From NCBI RefSeq assembly GCF_012641275.1, contig NZ_JABAIA010000003.1, positions 992,001 to 1,056,000 of the forward strand: a stretch of DNA of 64,000 bases. Reading direction: 5' to 3'. Below the pieces are notes generated by a model. It searched no databases, had not been told where the DNA came from, and saw nothing but the letters and a program-made list of their open reading frames with translations. The translations under genes were made by a program, and so were the position numbers. Positions 33,534-44,700 of this stretch are shown piece by piece. Numbering within the stretch: position 1 is the first letter of the stretch; the number at the start of each line of letters is the position of its first letter. Source of the stretch: Chitinophaga varians (GTDB lineage: Bacteria; Bacteroidota; Bacteroidia; Chitinophagales; Chitinophagaceae).

Positions 33534-35747
33534 ATGCTACGTATGAAGAACTTTCCATTTTTATCCGGATACTCCCGGTGTATAGCAGTATTCCTGCTAT
33601 TATGTTTACCCGCTGCAACATGGGCCCAACGTTATGTATCGCTGGAAGGCGCGCCTTTGCAGAAAGGCAACCCTGTAGAAAAAGACGACCTTGTCCATCT
33701 CGTCAGGCAACCATTGCTACAGTTGTTTCCCGCCAGCCACAGACCGGCGAAAGGCACGGTGTTACTGTTCCCCGGCGGCGGATACGAGGTGCTGGCCGTT
33801 AAGTCGGAAGGAAGCCTGACTGCCGCCTTTCTCAATAAACTCGGATACGATGTGGCCATGCTGGAGTACCGTGTGGCGGCAGGCCCGGATACCCGCAAGC
33901 TCGCGCTGGCAGACGCCCTGAAAGCCTGGCAGCTGTTGCAGGACAAAGCCGGTAAACTGGGGCTGCATAATAAAACACTGAGCATGATGGGATATTCCGC
34001 CGGCGGGCATCTGGCTGCCAGCGCCATGCAACAGCTGCCACTGGCAGCCCAGCCACATAACCTCCTGCTGATATATCCGGCCTATCTCCACGAAACGCGT
34101 CCCGGCTCCGTATATCCGGCAGTGTTACCGCCGCCGGTGCTGCACTCCCGGCTCTTTACCCTTATCGCCAAAGATGACAACCAGGAGTGGGTCAACAGCT
34201 GCATACAATATGGCAAGGTCTGGAAAGGCTACGACGGCAAAGGCCGTTACGAACTGCTGCCCGACGGTGGCCACGGCTTCGGCATGGAGAAGCCATTGCG
34301 CGGCGCTGCGGCAAATTGGCCGGCATTGTTACAGGCCTTCCTGGAAAAACCGGACACCCTGTCATCCGGTGTGAACACGGCTGCTGTGCCCACAGAAGGG
34401 GACAACCATAAACGTCACGACCAGAAGTTGAAGGAAGTCGCCTCCCAACAGTACGACCTGATCATGATCGGCAATTCCATCACCCATAACTTTGAAAAGA
34501 CAGCCTATCAACCGGTATGGAACCAGTTCTTTGCGCCCCGCAAAGCGCTGAACCTGGGCTTCAGCGGCTATCGGACAGAGAATATCCTCTGGAACCTTGA
34601 ACACGGTGAGCTGAAAGGACAGTCACCGAAAGTGGTGACGCTGGAAATAGGTACCAACAATATCGATGAAAAAAATTACCCGGTGCGTCATACCGCCGGC
34701 CAGCTGGCAGGCGGTATCAAGGCTATCGTGCAACTGCTGCGCGAAAAATTACCTGATACAAAGATCATCCTGCTGCGTTGTTTCCCGGGCAGCTATGACG
34801 GGCCTAATCCCACGTCGCACCGGATGATACTGGACCGGGCATCTGAACTGGTGTCCAAACTGGCAGACAACCAGCATATATTTTATTGCGATGTAAACCA
34901 TGTGTTCCTTAACCTCGATGGCACCATCCGGCAGGACCAGATGCCCGACTGGCTGCATCCCAGCCCGGCCGGCGCCCTGGCCTGGGCCAAAGCCATGGAA
35001 CCGCTGTTGTCACAACTGATGAATGATCACAGCCGGGACACCGCCTTGCCGGCGAATACGGCCATTATCCCCGTCCCAAAACTGGAAAATGACAGCTACG
35101 ACTGGTGGGCCAGGCATACGGAAGTGTTACGCATAAAGGATTCCATCGATCCTGAAATTGTCATGATCGGCAATTCCATCACCCATTTTTTTGGCGGCTA
35201 TCCCTTACTGAGGAGCGCCGACGGGCAGCTGCGTAAAGCCAATGGCCCCGAAGCCTGGGCAGCATTGTATGGCAGTCATCGGGTACTGAACCTGGGTTTT
35301 GGGTGGGACCGGACACAGAACGTATTGTGGCGGCTGGACCATGGGCAGCTGGACGGGCTGCATCCCCGCACCGTGGTGCTGTTGATCGGTACCAACAACA
35401 CCAGTCAGACCAATAACGCCCGCGCCAATACGCCGGCGGAAATTGTGGAGGGCATTGCCGCAGTCTGTGGCCGCATCCGTTCCAAAGTGCCTCAGGCTAA
35501 AATTGTGCTGATGGCGATTTTCCCGCGTGAGCAAAAGCCCGATCATCCCCGCAGGGCGGTCATCAATGAAACCAACCGGTTGTTGGCAGCATTTGCGGCA
35601 AAGGAAAATATTCGTCTTGTGGACATCGGCCCGAAAATGCTGACGCCGGACGGAGTCGTGCTGAAGGAAATCATGTATGATTTCGTTCATCCGACAGAGA
35701 AAGGCTATCAGATCTGGGCAGAAGCACTAAAACAGGAAGTGTTTTAA
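33534..35747 (+). CDS. Exported three-domain esterase: alpha/beta hydrolase plus two SGNH domains
   Basis: A 737-aa protein with a signal peptide ending near TWAQ (start 33534 or 33543). Residues about 70-275 are an alpha/beta hydrolase: LFPGGGY at 79-84, nucleophile Ser155 in GYSAGG, a candidate Asp214/215 and His247 in GGHGF. Residues about 305-500 are an SGNH domain: Ser315 in MIGNSI, GTNN at 373-376, and D472/H475 in DWLHP. Residues about 535-737 are a second SGNH domain with Ser548 in MIGNSI, GTNN, and D716/H719 in DFVHP. The two SGNH units resemble platelet-activating-factor acetylhydrolase-like carbohydrate esterases. It probably removes several ester groups from plant polysaccharide. 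Confidence 0.85.
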   Translation: MLRMKNFPFLSGYSRCIAVFLLLCLPAATWAQRYVSLEGAPLQKGNPVEKDDLVHLVRQPLLQLFPASHRPAKGTVLLFPGGGYEVLAVKSEGSLTAAFLNKLGYDVAMLEYRVAAGPDTRKLALADALKAWQLLQDKAGKLGLHNKTLSMMGYSAGGHLAASAMQQLPLAAQPHNLLLIYPAYLHETRPGSVYPAVLPPPVLHSRLFTLIAKDDNQEWVNSCIQYGKVWKGYDGKGRYELLPDGGHGFGMEKPLRGAAANWPALLQAFLEKPDTLSSGVNTAAVPTEGDNHKRHDQKLKEVASQQYDLIMIGNSITHNFEKTAYQPVWNQFFAPRKALNLGFSGYRTENILWNLEHGELKGQSPKVVTLEIGTNNIDEKNYPVRHTAGQLAGGIKAIVQLLREKLPDTKIILLRCFPGSYDGPNPTSHRMILDRASELVSKLADNQHIFYCDVNHVFLNLDGTIRQDQMPDWLHPSPAGALAWAKAMEPLLSQLMNDHSRDTALPANTAIIPVPKLENDSYDWWARHTEVLRIKDSIDPEIVMIGNSITHFFGGYPLLRSADGQLRKANGPEAWAALYGSHRVLNLGFGWDRTQNVLWRLDHGQLDGLHPRTVVLLIGTNNTSQTNNARANTPAEIVEGIAAVCGRIRSKVPQAKIVLMAIFPREQKPDHPRRAVINETNRLLAAFAAKENIRLVDIGPKMLTPDGVVLKEIMYDFVHPTEKGYQIWAEALKQEVF

Positions 35748-35820
35748 TGGCAGACACGACAACTTCGGGCACGTTAATTGTTGCGGCATAAACCACCGCT
35801 AACATATTAAGAAATTGATT

Positions 35821-36552
35821 ATGAAGAGAATAGTTACCCTGATTGTTGTCCTGCTGTATGGTTATACCGGTTTTGCGCAGTTTAGTGATTCCACGCACTA
35901 TCTGGTGAAATATGCTTCAACAGGGTCTATTAACCGCACCAACGATGGTAACTCTTATTTGTTGAATAATAACTTCGGCTTTAAAGTCAGTAAGAAAAAG
36001 GTCTCGCTCAATGCCGGGGCCAGTTATGTGTACGGTAAAAACAATGCATCGCTGACCAACAATGACGTAGCGGCAGCAGTGGATTTTAACCTGTATACCG
36101 ATACGGCCCAGATTTATTACTGGGGATTGGCCAACTACGACAGAAGTTATTCCCTGAAGATCAATAACCGCTTCCAGGGCGGCGTAGGGGTTGGTTATGA
36201 CCTGATACGCCGTCCCAATGCCATACTGAATATTACGGACGGGTTGCTGTTTGAAAACAGCGACCTGTTCCTGCATGACACCATTCAGGATATCTACAGT
36301 ACCGTGCGTAACTCCTTCCGGGTACAGTATAAATGGACCATCCGCAATATGATCGTGTTTGAAGGCAGCAACTATTTTCAGAATTCATTGATGCACGGGG
36401 ACGACTATATGATCCGGTGTGTGAACAGCATGTCTATCAAACTACGCAGCTGGCTGAGCCTCACCGCCGCGATGACATACAATAAACTGAACCGTACCGA
36501 CAGGGAAAACCTGTTGTTCAACTACGGCGTCACTTTTGAGAAGTATTTCTAG
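35821..36552 (+). CDS. DUF481-type outer-membrane beta-barrel protein
   Basis: A 243-aa protein from the ATG at 35821 (MKRIVTLIVVLLYGYTGFAQ, signal peptide). The mature part is rich in alternating polar/hydrophobic strands with a final aromatic residue (FEKYF), as in YdiY/DUF481 proteins of the outer membrane. No substrate can be inferred. It lies between the three-domain esterase (73-bp gap) and the DUF5703 protein (93-bp gap), both exported and carbohydrate-related. Confidence 0.75.
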   Translation: MKRIVTLIVVLLYGYTGFAQFSDSTHYLVKYASTGSINRTNDGNSYLLNNNFGFKVSKKKVSLNAGASYVYGKNNASLTNNDVAAAVDFNLYTDTAQIYYWGLANYDRSYSLKINNRFQGGVGVGYDLIRRPNAILNITDGLLFENSDLFLHDTIQDIYSTVRNSFRVQYKWTIRNMIVFEGSNYFQNSLMHGDDYMIRCVNSMSIKLRSWLSLTAAMTYNKLNRTDRENLLFNYGVTFEKYF

Positions 36553-36612
36553 CAGGCTAAAATACCAGCATCCTTCAGCAATTTGCTATCAACAATATAC
36601 CGGTAATGGGAA

Positions 36613-36620
36613 TATCTTGG
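36613..36620 (+). promoter_or_regulatory. Putative -7 box TATCTTGG
   Basis: It lies 25 bp before the ATG at 36646; same TATCTT series as 15953 and 25004. No well-spaced -33. Confidence 0.35.
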
Positions 36621-36645
36621 AGTTGTTCTGTAAATACCCGGCTGT

Positions 36646-39123
36646 ATGAAACACCTTATTTCCATGTTATGTACCGGCCTGTGCGCCGTTACTCACCTGT
36701 ATGCCTATACGGGCAACAAAGACACTGTTACCGTTAATTATGCTGCTATCGCCGGTGCTGCGGACCTGGACTACGCCAGGCCGGTGCTGCGTTCCGAAGA
36801 AGGGATGCCGCTGGGCAACGGCCGTATGGGCACGCTGGTATGGACCGTGCCTTCCTCTCTTAAGTTTCAGTTGAATCGGGTAGATGTATTCGGCAACAGC
36901 TCTGCGTCCAACAGCTTTTTTGAAAGAAACACAGACTATTGCGGCGGTACCGGCTACATGGACGTGGACTTCGGGCAGGACGTGTTTTCGGCGCCGGCAT
37001 TTCACCAGCATTTATCCTGTTATGAAGGACTGAGTACAATTTCCGGGCGGAACGTGTCTGCCCGGGGGCTGATATGGGAGCGGGAAGATGTGCTGGCACT
37101 GGAGATCAGCGACCGGCGTACCACGTCGCTGCCGGTGACGACGGAACTGCGCATGCTGCGTATGCCCGTTGCCCGTACCGGAAGCCATGTTGCAACGTCC
37201 AGACTGCGGCAGGAAGGAGATTATATTATACTCACACAGGAATTCCGGGAAGATGGTTATTACTGCAGCAGCGCATTGGTGGCGGCTGTCAGTGGCCGGC
37301 CGGTGGAGGCGGAGCAGAACACTGCCACGTCCGTCAGACTGAGAACGTTGCCCGGTGGTCCGGATTTTACCATATATAGCGCTACTGCGGCCAGCTTTGA
37401 CCCTTCAGAAGATGTGGTGAAGACCGCAATAGGGAAACTGGAAGCGGCGCGGAAAAAGGGCTTTGCAGCATTATTAAATGATAACCGTGACTGGTGGCGG
37501 AAATTCTGGCAGCGTTCCTATATACAGCTGCACAGCGACGATGGACAGGCGGATTATGTAGCACAGCATTACGCCTGGTACCTGTATATCATGGGCAGCA
37601 GTTCCCGTGGTAAGTACCCGGTTAAATTCAACGGCATGTTATGGTCTACCAACGGCGACGAGCGGAAATGGGGCCACCTGTACTGGGGCGCTAATCAAAG
37701 TTGCCTGTACAACGCTTTGTTCCAGACCAACCACACCGAACTGCTGGACCCTATGTTTGACATGTACAGCAGGGCTTATGATTCCTATGCGCTGGCGGCG
37801 CGGCAACAATGGGGCAGCAAAGGTATTTATATCCCGGAAACGACCGGCTTTGACAATACGCCGGCATTACCGGACAGCATAGCCGGCGAAATGAGAGATC
37901 TTTACCTGGTCAGAAAGCCCTGGGAGCAACGTTCTCAGAGCTTTAAAGATTACGCCTACACGCAGATGCCTTTCCTGAGCCGTTGGAACTGGAAAAAGGA
38001 TGAAGGCTGGAAGAACGGCCGTTGGCATACCGGCAGTAAAAGCAACAGTACGTTCGGACATGTGAGCCACATCTTTTCCCGTGGCGCTAAAATAGCCTAC
38101 CAGTACTGGTTGCGCTATGAATATACGCAGGACACCGCCTGGTTGCGTCAGCGGGCGTACCCTATGCTGAAAGGCGTAGCGGAATTTTACCGCAATTTCC
38201 CCAACGTCCGGAAGGAAAAAGATGGCCGGTACCATATCTATCATATCAATGATAACGAATCCATATGGGACGGGCATAATACGGTGGAAGAGATATCCGC
38301 CATGCGCGGTATTTTTCCGGTAGTGATCAAAGCCGCACGGCTGTTGCAGACAGACAACGACATGCTGCCCGTATGGCAGGAGTTCCTGGACCATTTATCA
38401 CCGTTGCCCCAGGTGAAAGAGAACGGCAAAACCACCTGGAGCCGTTCCCTGCTACCGGTGCTGCAGGGCAATCCGTCGTGGCATCCGGATGGCAACACTA
38501 TGCCGGTGTGGTTCTTCGACCTCTGCACCCTTGAAAGCGACCGTGATATACAGCAAACCGGGAATGACACGTACAATACCTATTTTGATAACGGCATCGA
38601 CAGTACGGTGGGCATATATGTGCTCTCCAAACTACCAGCCACAGGGGCTTTGCTGGGAAGGCCGGAAGCGGTGCAGTATCTGGTGCCTAACCAGTTGCGC
38701 CGCCGTAAAAATGAAACCGTGCTGGCCAATCGTATGGACCTGAGCGAGGGGTATCAGACAACGAACGTGCAACGGCTGGGAAGGGCCGCAGAAGCGCTGC
38801 AGCTGGCATTGTGCCAGAGTGTGCCCGCAGGCCCGGGACAGGAAAATGTGATCCATGTGTTCCCGGCCTGGCCCCGATCATGGGACGCGCAGTATGCCCT
38901 GTTGTGCCGGGGAGGCTTTGTGGTGACCAGCGCCATGAAGCAGGGCAATATCCCTTTTGTGAAACTGGAAGCCACACAGGGAGGAGTTTGTAAAATACGC
39001 AACCCCTGGAAAGGCGCCGTGGCGCTATACCGCCAGGGTAAAAAGACACAGGTGCTGAAAGGTGAACTGCTGTCTTTTGCCACTGCAAAAGGAGAGGAGG
39101 TGACGTTGCAACGGGAACGGTAG
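36646..39123 (+). CDS. DUF5703-domain, GH95-like exported glycosidase candidate
   Basis: An 825-aa exported protein (signal peptide MKHLISMLCTGLCAVTHLYA). The opening GMPLGNGRMGTLVWTVPSS is the hallmark of the N-terminal beta-sandwich domain of DUF5703 and GH95-like enzymes. The middle is an (alpha/alpha)6-barrel-like region rich in aromatic residues (GHLYWGANQSCLYNALFQTN), and the C-terminus a small beta domain. GH95 enzymes are alpha-L-fucosidases or galactosidases; whether this member cleaves those bonds is unknown. Placed near the three-domain esterase, it suggests a small polysaccharide-use cluster. Confidence 0.82.
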   Translation: MKHLISMLCTGLCAVTHLYAYTGNKDTVTVNYAAIAGAADLDYARPVLRSEEGMPLGNGRMGTLVWTVPSSLKFQLNRVDVFGNSSASNSFFERNTDYCGGTGYMDVDFGQDVFSAPAFHQHLSCYEGLSTISGRNVSARGLIWEREDVLALEISDRRTTSLPVTTELRMLRMPVARTGSHVATSRLRQEGDYIILTQEFREDGYYCSSALVAAVSGRPVEAEQNTATSVRLRTLPGGPDFTIYSATAASFDPSEDVVKTAIGKLEAARKKGFAALLNDNRDWWRKFWQRSYIQLHSDDGQADYVAQHYAWYLYIMGSSSRGKYPVKFNGMLWSTNGDERKWGHLYWGANQSCLYNALFQTNHTELLDPMFDMYSRAYDSYALAARQQWGSKGIYIPETTGFDNTPALPDSIAGEMRDLYLVRKPWEQRSQSFKDYAYTQMPFLSRWNWKKDEGWKNGRWHTGSKSNSTFGHVSHIFSRGAKIAYQYWLRYEYTQDTAWLRQRAYPMLKGVAEFYRNFPNVRKEKDGRYHIYHINDNESIWDGHNTVEEISAMRGIFPVVIKAARLLQTDNDMLPVWQEFLDHLSPLPQVKENGKTTWSRSLLPVLQGNPSWHPDGNTMPVWFFDLCTLESDRDIQQTGNDTYNTYFDNGIDSTVGIYVLSKLPATGALLGRPEAVQYLVPNQLRRRKNETVLANRMDLSEGYQTTNVQRLGRAAEALQLALCQSVPAGPGQENVIHVFPAWPRSWDAQYALLCRGGFVVTSAMKQGNIPFVKLEATQGGVCKIRNPWKGAVALYRQGKKTQVLKGELLSFATAKGEEVTLQRER

Positions 39124-39207
39124 TACGAAAGTGTAACGGTCACTCCATTGCACAACAGCCCCATCAACTACATCAAATAATTTCCAAACAATCAAAATAC
39201 ATTGAAC

Positions 39208-39756
39208 ATGGAAAAAGATGTGTTATTCATACAAGGTGGAGGTAACGGAGGCTACAAAGCAGACAAACCATTGGTGGCTTCCCTGCAAACTGCATTGGGA
39301 CGTAATTATATTGTACACTACCCACAGATGCTTCCGGATGAAACTGCGCCTGATTTTGGACCGCAATGGTTGCAGCAGATTGGCAACCAGATTGCCGCCA
39401 GGAAAGAACTTATTTTAGCAGGACATTCACTCGGGGCTTCCATGTTATTGAAATTTCTTTCTGAAAACGGCACGCCAAAGAGCATCGCCGGACTTTTCCT
39501 GGTCGCTCCGCCATTCTGGAGCGGTGCTGAGGATTGGGTACAACCGCTTAAGCTACAGCAACATTTTGCCAATAAACTGCCTAAAGAACTTCCTGTTTTC
39601 TTTTATCAATGCGAGGATGATGAGGTGGTGCCATTTGACCACTTCAAACGCTATCAACAACACTTACCATGGGCGGTTTTTCGTGAACTGCCCGTTGGAG
39701 GACATCAGTTTAATAATGATCTGTCATTAGTAGCGACCGATATCGAAAAACTGTAA
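39208..39756 (+). CDS. Small serine hydrolase (RBBP9/YdeN-like)
   Basis: The ATG at 39208 (MEKDVLFIQGGGNGGYKADK) gives 182 aa. The nucleophile elbow is AGHSLGASML (Ser74), the acid lies in CEDDEVVPFDH, and the histidine in GGHQFNNDL. This is the short alpha/beta hydrolase of RBBP9/YdeN type. The gene reads clearly more AT-rich than its neighbours and uses codons such as TTA and ATA more often, hinting at a different origin. It stands alone before the AT-rich spacer leading to the toxin-like operon. Confidence 0.85.
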   Translation: MEKDVLFIQGGGNGGYKADKPLVASLQTALGRNYIVHYPQMLPDETAPDFGPQWLQQIGNQIAARKELILAGHSLGASMLLKFLSENGTPKSIAGLFLVAPPFWSGAEDWVQPLKLQQHFANKLPKELPVFFYQCEDDEVVPFDHFKRYQQHLPWAVFRELPVGGHQFNNDLSLVATDIEKL

Positions 39757-39952
39757 ACATTAAAGACTGTCGTGAAAAAAGTGATCGTGCCACCAATTGA
39801 AAGATGGTACACACACGCCTTTTTACCAAAAGAGATGATCATGATAAGTCTTTGATTGTCAGTTTTGTCTCCTCTTTATAAATAAATAATATTAATAAAT
39901 TAAAATAAAATATATATTTGAGCGGAAATAACTAAGCCCTATCCCTATACCC
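39757..39952. other. AT-rich intergenic spacer
   Basis: 196 bp, strongly AT-rich from 39879 to 39919. It holds no credible ORF; the only signal is the -7 box at 39913-39920. Confidence 0.6.
39913..39920 (+). promoter_or_regulatory. -7 box of the toxin-like operon
   Basis: TATATTTG is a perfect TAnnTTTG match, 32 bp before the ATG at 39953. The AT tract upstream may act as an UP-like element; no TTTG -33 is visible. No other obvious promoter is seen before 53797, so the four genes may share this one. Confidence 0.6.
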
Positions 39953-41746
39953 ATGTGTAAAAAGCACTGTTGCCTGGCAGCATTGTCTGTCCTGTTGTTG
40001 CTGTTAACTTCTACTGTCGCACTGTCACAAGCCCTGGACCAGCTGGGCGTAAAAAAAGGAGTGACCATGAGTGGCTCCATCAGCGCCAGTACTACCACGT
40101 ACACGGCCAGCGGCATCGACAGTCGCCGTGATCCGTTTGCCTGGTACCTTAACGGCAATCTCAACATCAACCTGTTCGGCTATGATATGCCCTTTTCTTT
40201 TAGCTACAGTAACCAGGGCCGCAACTATTCCCAGCCGTTCAACCAGTTTCGTTTTGCGCCGTCCTACAAATGGGCGCGTGCTTACTTCGGCACCACCAGC
40301 ATGCAGTTCAGCAACTACACGCTGGCCGGCCATATGTTCGATGGCGTAGGGGTGGAGCTGACACCCGGCAAATGGCGCGTATCAGCCATGTACGGCAAAC
40401 TGCTGAAAGCAGTGCCTTTTGATGTGCTGAACCCGGAGAGCTACAACCGCGCGGCATTTGAACGTATAGGCTATGGCGTGAAGATGGGATATGAAGATAA
40501 CGGTAACGCCTATAGCATATCACTCTTTAAAGCGAAGGACAAGGCATCTTCTATTCCCTATATCCCGGACGACGCCACCATTACGCCGCGTGAAAACGTG
40601 GCCATGGCTTTTAACGTCCGCCAGAACCTCCTGAAACGGGTTTTCGTGGATGTGGAATATTCCGTGTCCGCTCTCAATCGCGACACCCGTTCTGAAAAGA
40701 ACGCGTTCGACAGCAGCAGAGGCACTTCCAACTTCCTTGGCAAATTCCTGTCGCCTACGGGCAGCACCCGCTACTTTGACGCAATACAGGCCGGACTGGG
40801 GTACACCGGAAATTTCTACACCATACAACTGCGGTATGAAAGGGTGGCACCGGACTATGTCACCCTGGGGGCTTACAACGTAGTGAACGATATGCGCAAC
40901 ATCACCGTGGCGCCAACTTTCCAGCTCTTCGGCGGAAAGGTGAACATCGCCGCCAATGCCGGTATGCAGGTGAATAACCTTGACAATAGCAAAAACAGCG
41001 ATGCACAACGGGTGGTGGCCAACGTTAACGCGAATATTGTACCGAATGAGCACTGGGCCATCAACGGCGGCTACTCCAACTTCAGCAATTACACCCGCGT
41101 ACGGCCGCTGATAGATCCTTACTTCACGAATCCGCTGGACACACTGGATTTTTATCAGGTCAACAACAGCTATAACGGGATGATCATGTACCGCACCGGT
41201 ACTAAACAAGTGCAGCATTCCATCTCCCTGAACTCATCCTATCAATATGCCAGCGATAAAAGCACCGCTAAAGATGCTGCTGAAAACCTCAGCAAATTTT
41301 TTACATCTAACCTGAGCTATTCCTACAGCCTGCAACCACGGGCGCTGTCGCTCAGTGGCGCATTAAACTTTTACTGCAATACGGCCGCTGGACTGAATAC
41401 CACCTTCATGGGGCCCAGTGTAAGCGCCAATAAACAATACCTGGATAAAACCCTTCGTACAGGCGTTACCGCTACCTACAATATTACGCAGGCTTCTTCC
41501 CAAAGTACCGGCGTAACCAGCAACAGCAACAGCAGCGTGTTCAACACCGGCCTGACGGTCAACTATTCACCCAAACCTAAAACCCAAAACGACGCTGTGG
41601 GCACGGACAGTAAGCGAAGACTGTTGAACAACAAAAGGACGCACAACGTCGGGGCATCTGTCATGTGGCTGCTGCGCAGCGCCAGTGGCACGCAACCGGG
41701 ATATAATGAGTTGACCAGCACGCTTAACTATACCTATTCATTTTGA
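39953..41746 (+). CDS. Outer-membrane beta-barrel protein, first gene of the toxin-like operon
   Basis: A 597-aa protein with a signal peptide (hydrophobic core around residues 8-23, cleavage near ALSQ). The rest shows many amphipathic strands and turns rich in Asn, Ser and Thr, and ends with STLNYTYSF, a terminal aromatic strand typical of outer-membrane barrels. It is not a recognisable PorP/SprF protein. The SprB-repeat gene starts 21 bp downstream. A role as surface anchor or export partner of the two large proteins is possible but unproven. Confidence 0.7.
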   Translation: MCKKHCCLAALSVLLLLLTSTVALSQALDQLGVKKGVTMSGSISASTTTYTASGIDSRRDPFAWYLNGNLNINLFGYDMPFSFSYSNQGRNYSQPFNQFRFAPSYKWARAYFGTTSMQFSNYTLAGHMFDGVGVELTPGKWRVSAMYGKLLKAVPFDVLNPESYNRAAFERIGYGVKMGYEDNGNAYSISLFKAKDKASSIPYIPDDATITPRENVAMAFNVRQNLLKRVFVDVEYSVSALNRDTRSEKNAFDSSRGTSNFLGKFLSPTGSTRYFDAIQAGLGYTGNFYTIQLRYERVAPDYVTLGAYNVVNDMRNITVAPTFQLFGGKVNIAANAGMQVNNLDNSKNSDAQRVVANVNANIVPNEHWAINGGYSNFSNYTRVRPLIDPYFTNPLDTLDFYQVNNSYNGMIMYRTGTKQVQHSISLNSSYQYASDKSTAKDAAENLSKFFTSNLSYSYSLQPRALSLSGALNFYCNTAAGLNTTFMGPSVSANKQYLDKTLRTGVTATYNITQASSQSTGVTSNSNSSVFNTGLTVNYSPKPKTQNDAVGTDSKRRLLNNKRTHNVGASVMWLLRSASGTQPGYNELTSTLNYTYSF

Positions 41747-41767
41747 TAACGGAAACCGCCCCCGCTC

Positions 41768-44700
41768 ATGAGAAAGATCTGCCTATACCTTTTGTTAAAC
41801 ACCTTCCTCCAGGGGCTGTGCCAGTCAGTGTACAGTCAAATCAATGAAAACGTTTTACTGCCCCAGCCGGTTACCTATTACCTCAACGTCAGCAATACAA
41901 CACCTGTCAGTGGTACACTGGCCATGGGTATTTATGGTAATCCCGACAGGTATCCGCTTGTTGGTAATTCGCCTATCGGTAGCGGGAGCACCTACAAAGG
42001 GACGACCAATTATACACCTCAGTTAGACTTTTATATTAATGGCGCTGCATCGGAGGCTTTTTCACTGGAGAACGGTTATCCGGTAGACCAGGCATGGATT
42101 CAGTCGGGACGGGATTTCCCACAGGCCTATGTGTCAAAGAACGGATATCAGGTAAAACTGATGTATGTGATGATAGCGCCTAACGCCGTGGGAGCAGCCT
42201 CCAATGATATCTGTGGTGATCAGCTCACCAGTATTACATCACCAGGCAACTGGGACCTGTTTCCCATTCCTAACCTGGGCGAAATGGCCGTGGAATGGCA
42301 GTATAGCCTTGGACAGCCCAACGATTGGACAGATTTACCTCCCTCAGAATATGGTTTTACTACGTATTACGAATACCGGTTCATCCCGGTAAAATTGTTC
42401 CCGCAGATCGCTGCCGGGACAACTAACATCACTTTCCGTTGCCGTGCCAGAATTAAGTACGGCAACGTTTTGTGTTATTCTCCTTATTCGCCGGGCACGA
42501 AAGTGATCACTTTCCAGCCGCCGGCACCTAAAGTGGATGGCGGCAAACTGACTGTCGTACCTAACTGTCCCGGACAAACGAATGGGACCGTGACACTGCC
42601 TGCCAGCGCTATTACCAGCGGCTTTACGGAGATGCGCTGGATATTGCGCAAAGGGACCAGCAATATACCGTGTGATCCCGGTTTGTCCGGTCCGGTGTCT
42701 ACCTGTGGCGACCAGCAGGACTGGAGCCAGGGTAAAGTACCGGTAGCAGGAGGGATATCCATCACTAATATCCCTAAGGGTGAATATACTTTATGGGTGA
42801 TCAATCCTTCCGCTAATGCAGGGAACTGTTTTACACCGGTACCTGTGACAATGACTGAATTAACGGAGTTATCAGAAAGCCTGGGCACGACTACAAATGT
42901 GAGCTGTTTCGGTGGCAGTGACGGCGCCATTGCGGTGACGGCTGCCGGTGGCAACGGCACTCAATCCGGTTACTTTTTCACCCTGAAAAAAGACGGTAAC
43001 ATTTTCCGCACAGAGCAACGGGCTGCCGCCAACACCATGAACTGGACCGGGTTGCCCGCCGGTTCTTATGTGGCAGAAGTAAGAGACGGCACCTGTAACG
43101 CCATCAAAACCGTCGCTACCACCATCACCCAGCCACCACAGGTAAAAGGCCAACTGACACCGCAACATCCTGCCTGCATCTCTCCTGGCAATGGCAGTAT
43201 CAGTGTTGTGGCTGATCCGGGCATTACCAACTATCAGTACAAGCTGTATAAAGGTGCTGCGCTGCTGCAACAGAGCGCTGTCACCACTTCCAGGAACTAT
43301 ACCTTTTCGGGGTTGGCCAATGGCGACTACTCGGTGGAAATACTGAACATGGATTATCCCACCTGCACCGGCTGGATTAGTACCGTGAGCCTGAACGCCG
43401 TACCCCCGTTGACGTTAACACAGGATGCGCTTAATATGGTCACCTGTTTTGGTGGAAGTGACGGTTCGCTGAAATACTCCGCTGGTGGCGGTTCGGGTAG
43501 CTATATGTTTCTGCTGCAACGCACCGGTATGCCCACGGTGAGCAACAGTACGGGATCTTTTAACGGACTGACCGCCGGTACCTATACTGTTACTCTACAA
43601 AATAATGTGCCCGGTTGTAACGACGCGACCTCTCAACCGGTGACTATCACAGAACCACCAGTGCTGCAAGTCAGCCTGCAATCTGGCAATATCAGCTGCA
43701 ACGGCGCGCAGGACGGTATCGTGAAAGCATTGGCCAGTGGCGGATCGGGACTCTATAGCTACAAATGGGAACAACTGAAAAACGGCGTCTGGACCACCAA
43801 TCCTTTCTGGTTTGACAGCGACACCAAAATAGATGCACTGAGTGCCGGCACCTACCGTGTAACCGTTTCCGACAGTAAATCCACCAACTGTTCTGTACAG
43901 TCTGGTGTGGTGACTATTACCGAACTTCCAGCTTTACAGTCTGGCGGAGTAACCATTACGCCGGCGGTCTGCCTGGCAGACGGTGCTGCCATTAATATCT
44001 CCGCCAGCGGGGGAGATAATACCTATACTTATTTTTATACCCTGAACGGGACCGACTATACGGCGTTTACACCCGGCAGCAGGGTACATACGGCCGGCAG
44101 CTACCATTTCCGTATCAAAGACGGTAAAGGTTGCATGCTGGACCTGCCCAATGCCTATAATGTGGACCTGCCGGCGGCAGCATTGGGTTTTACCACACAG
44201 TTGTCGGCCTACAACGGATTCCAGGTTTCCTGCAACGGTGCGGCAGATGGTAAAATTACCATCATGGCGACAGGCGGTAACGGTGGTGCTTATACGGGTT
44301 ATCAATATAAACTGAACAACGGCGCCTATCAACCGTCAAACATATTCTCCGGTTTAACCGCTGGTACCTATGCTATCAGCGTAAAAGACGCCCGAGGATG
44401 TGAGGCTTCCGGTAGCATAAGGCTGGCGCAGCCACAAATGAGCATCAACGCCACTAAGCAGGATGTGACCTGCTTTGGCCAGTCTACCGGCAGCATCACC
44501 ACCAATATCATGGGCGGCGCGGCACCTTACCGCTGGCAGATCAACGGTACCAATATCACTGGCGCTACAGCAACCAACCTGCCGGCCGGCAACTATGCCC
44601 TGCATATCACAGATGCCAACGGCTGTACTAAAGACACCACGCTGACGGTCCTTCATCAGTACCCGGCACTGGCCTTTACGGCCGCTACGGCAACGGATAT

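Noticed and set aside
39953..41746. Calling the barrel protein PorP/SprF
   Set aside because: It is longer than PorP/SprF proteins and lacks their recognisable pattern; only a general barrel assignment is supported.
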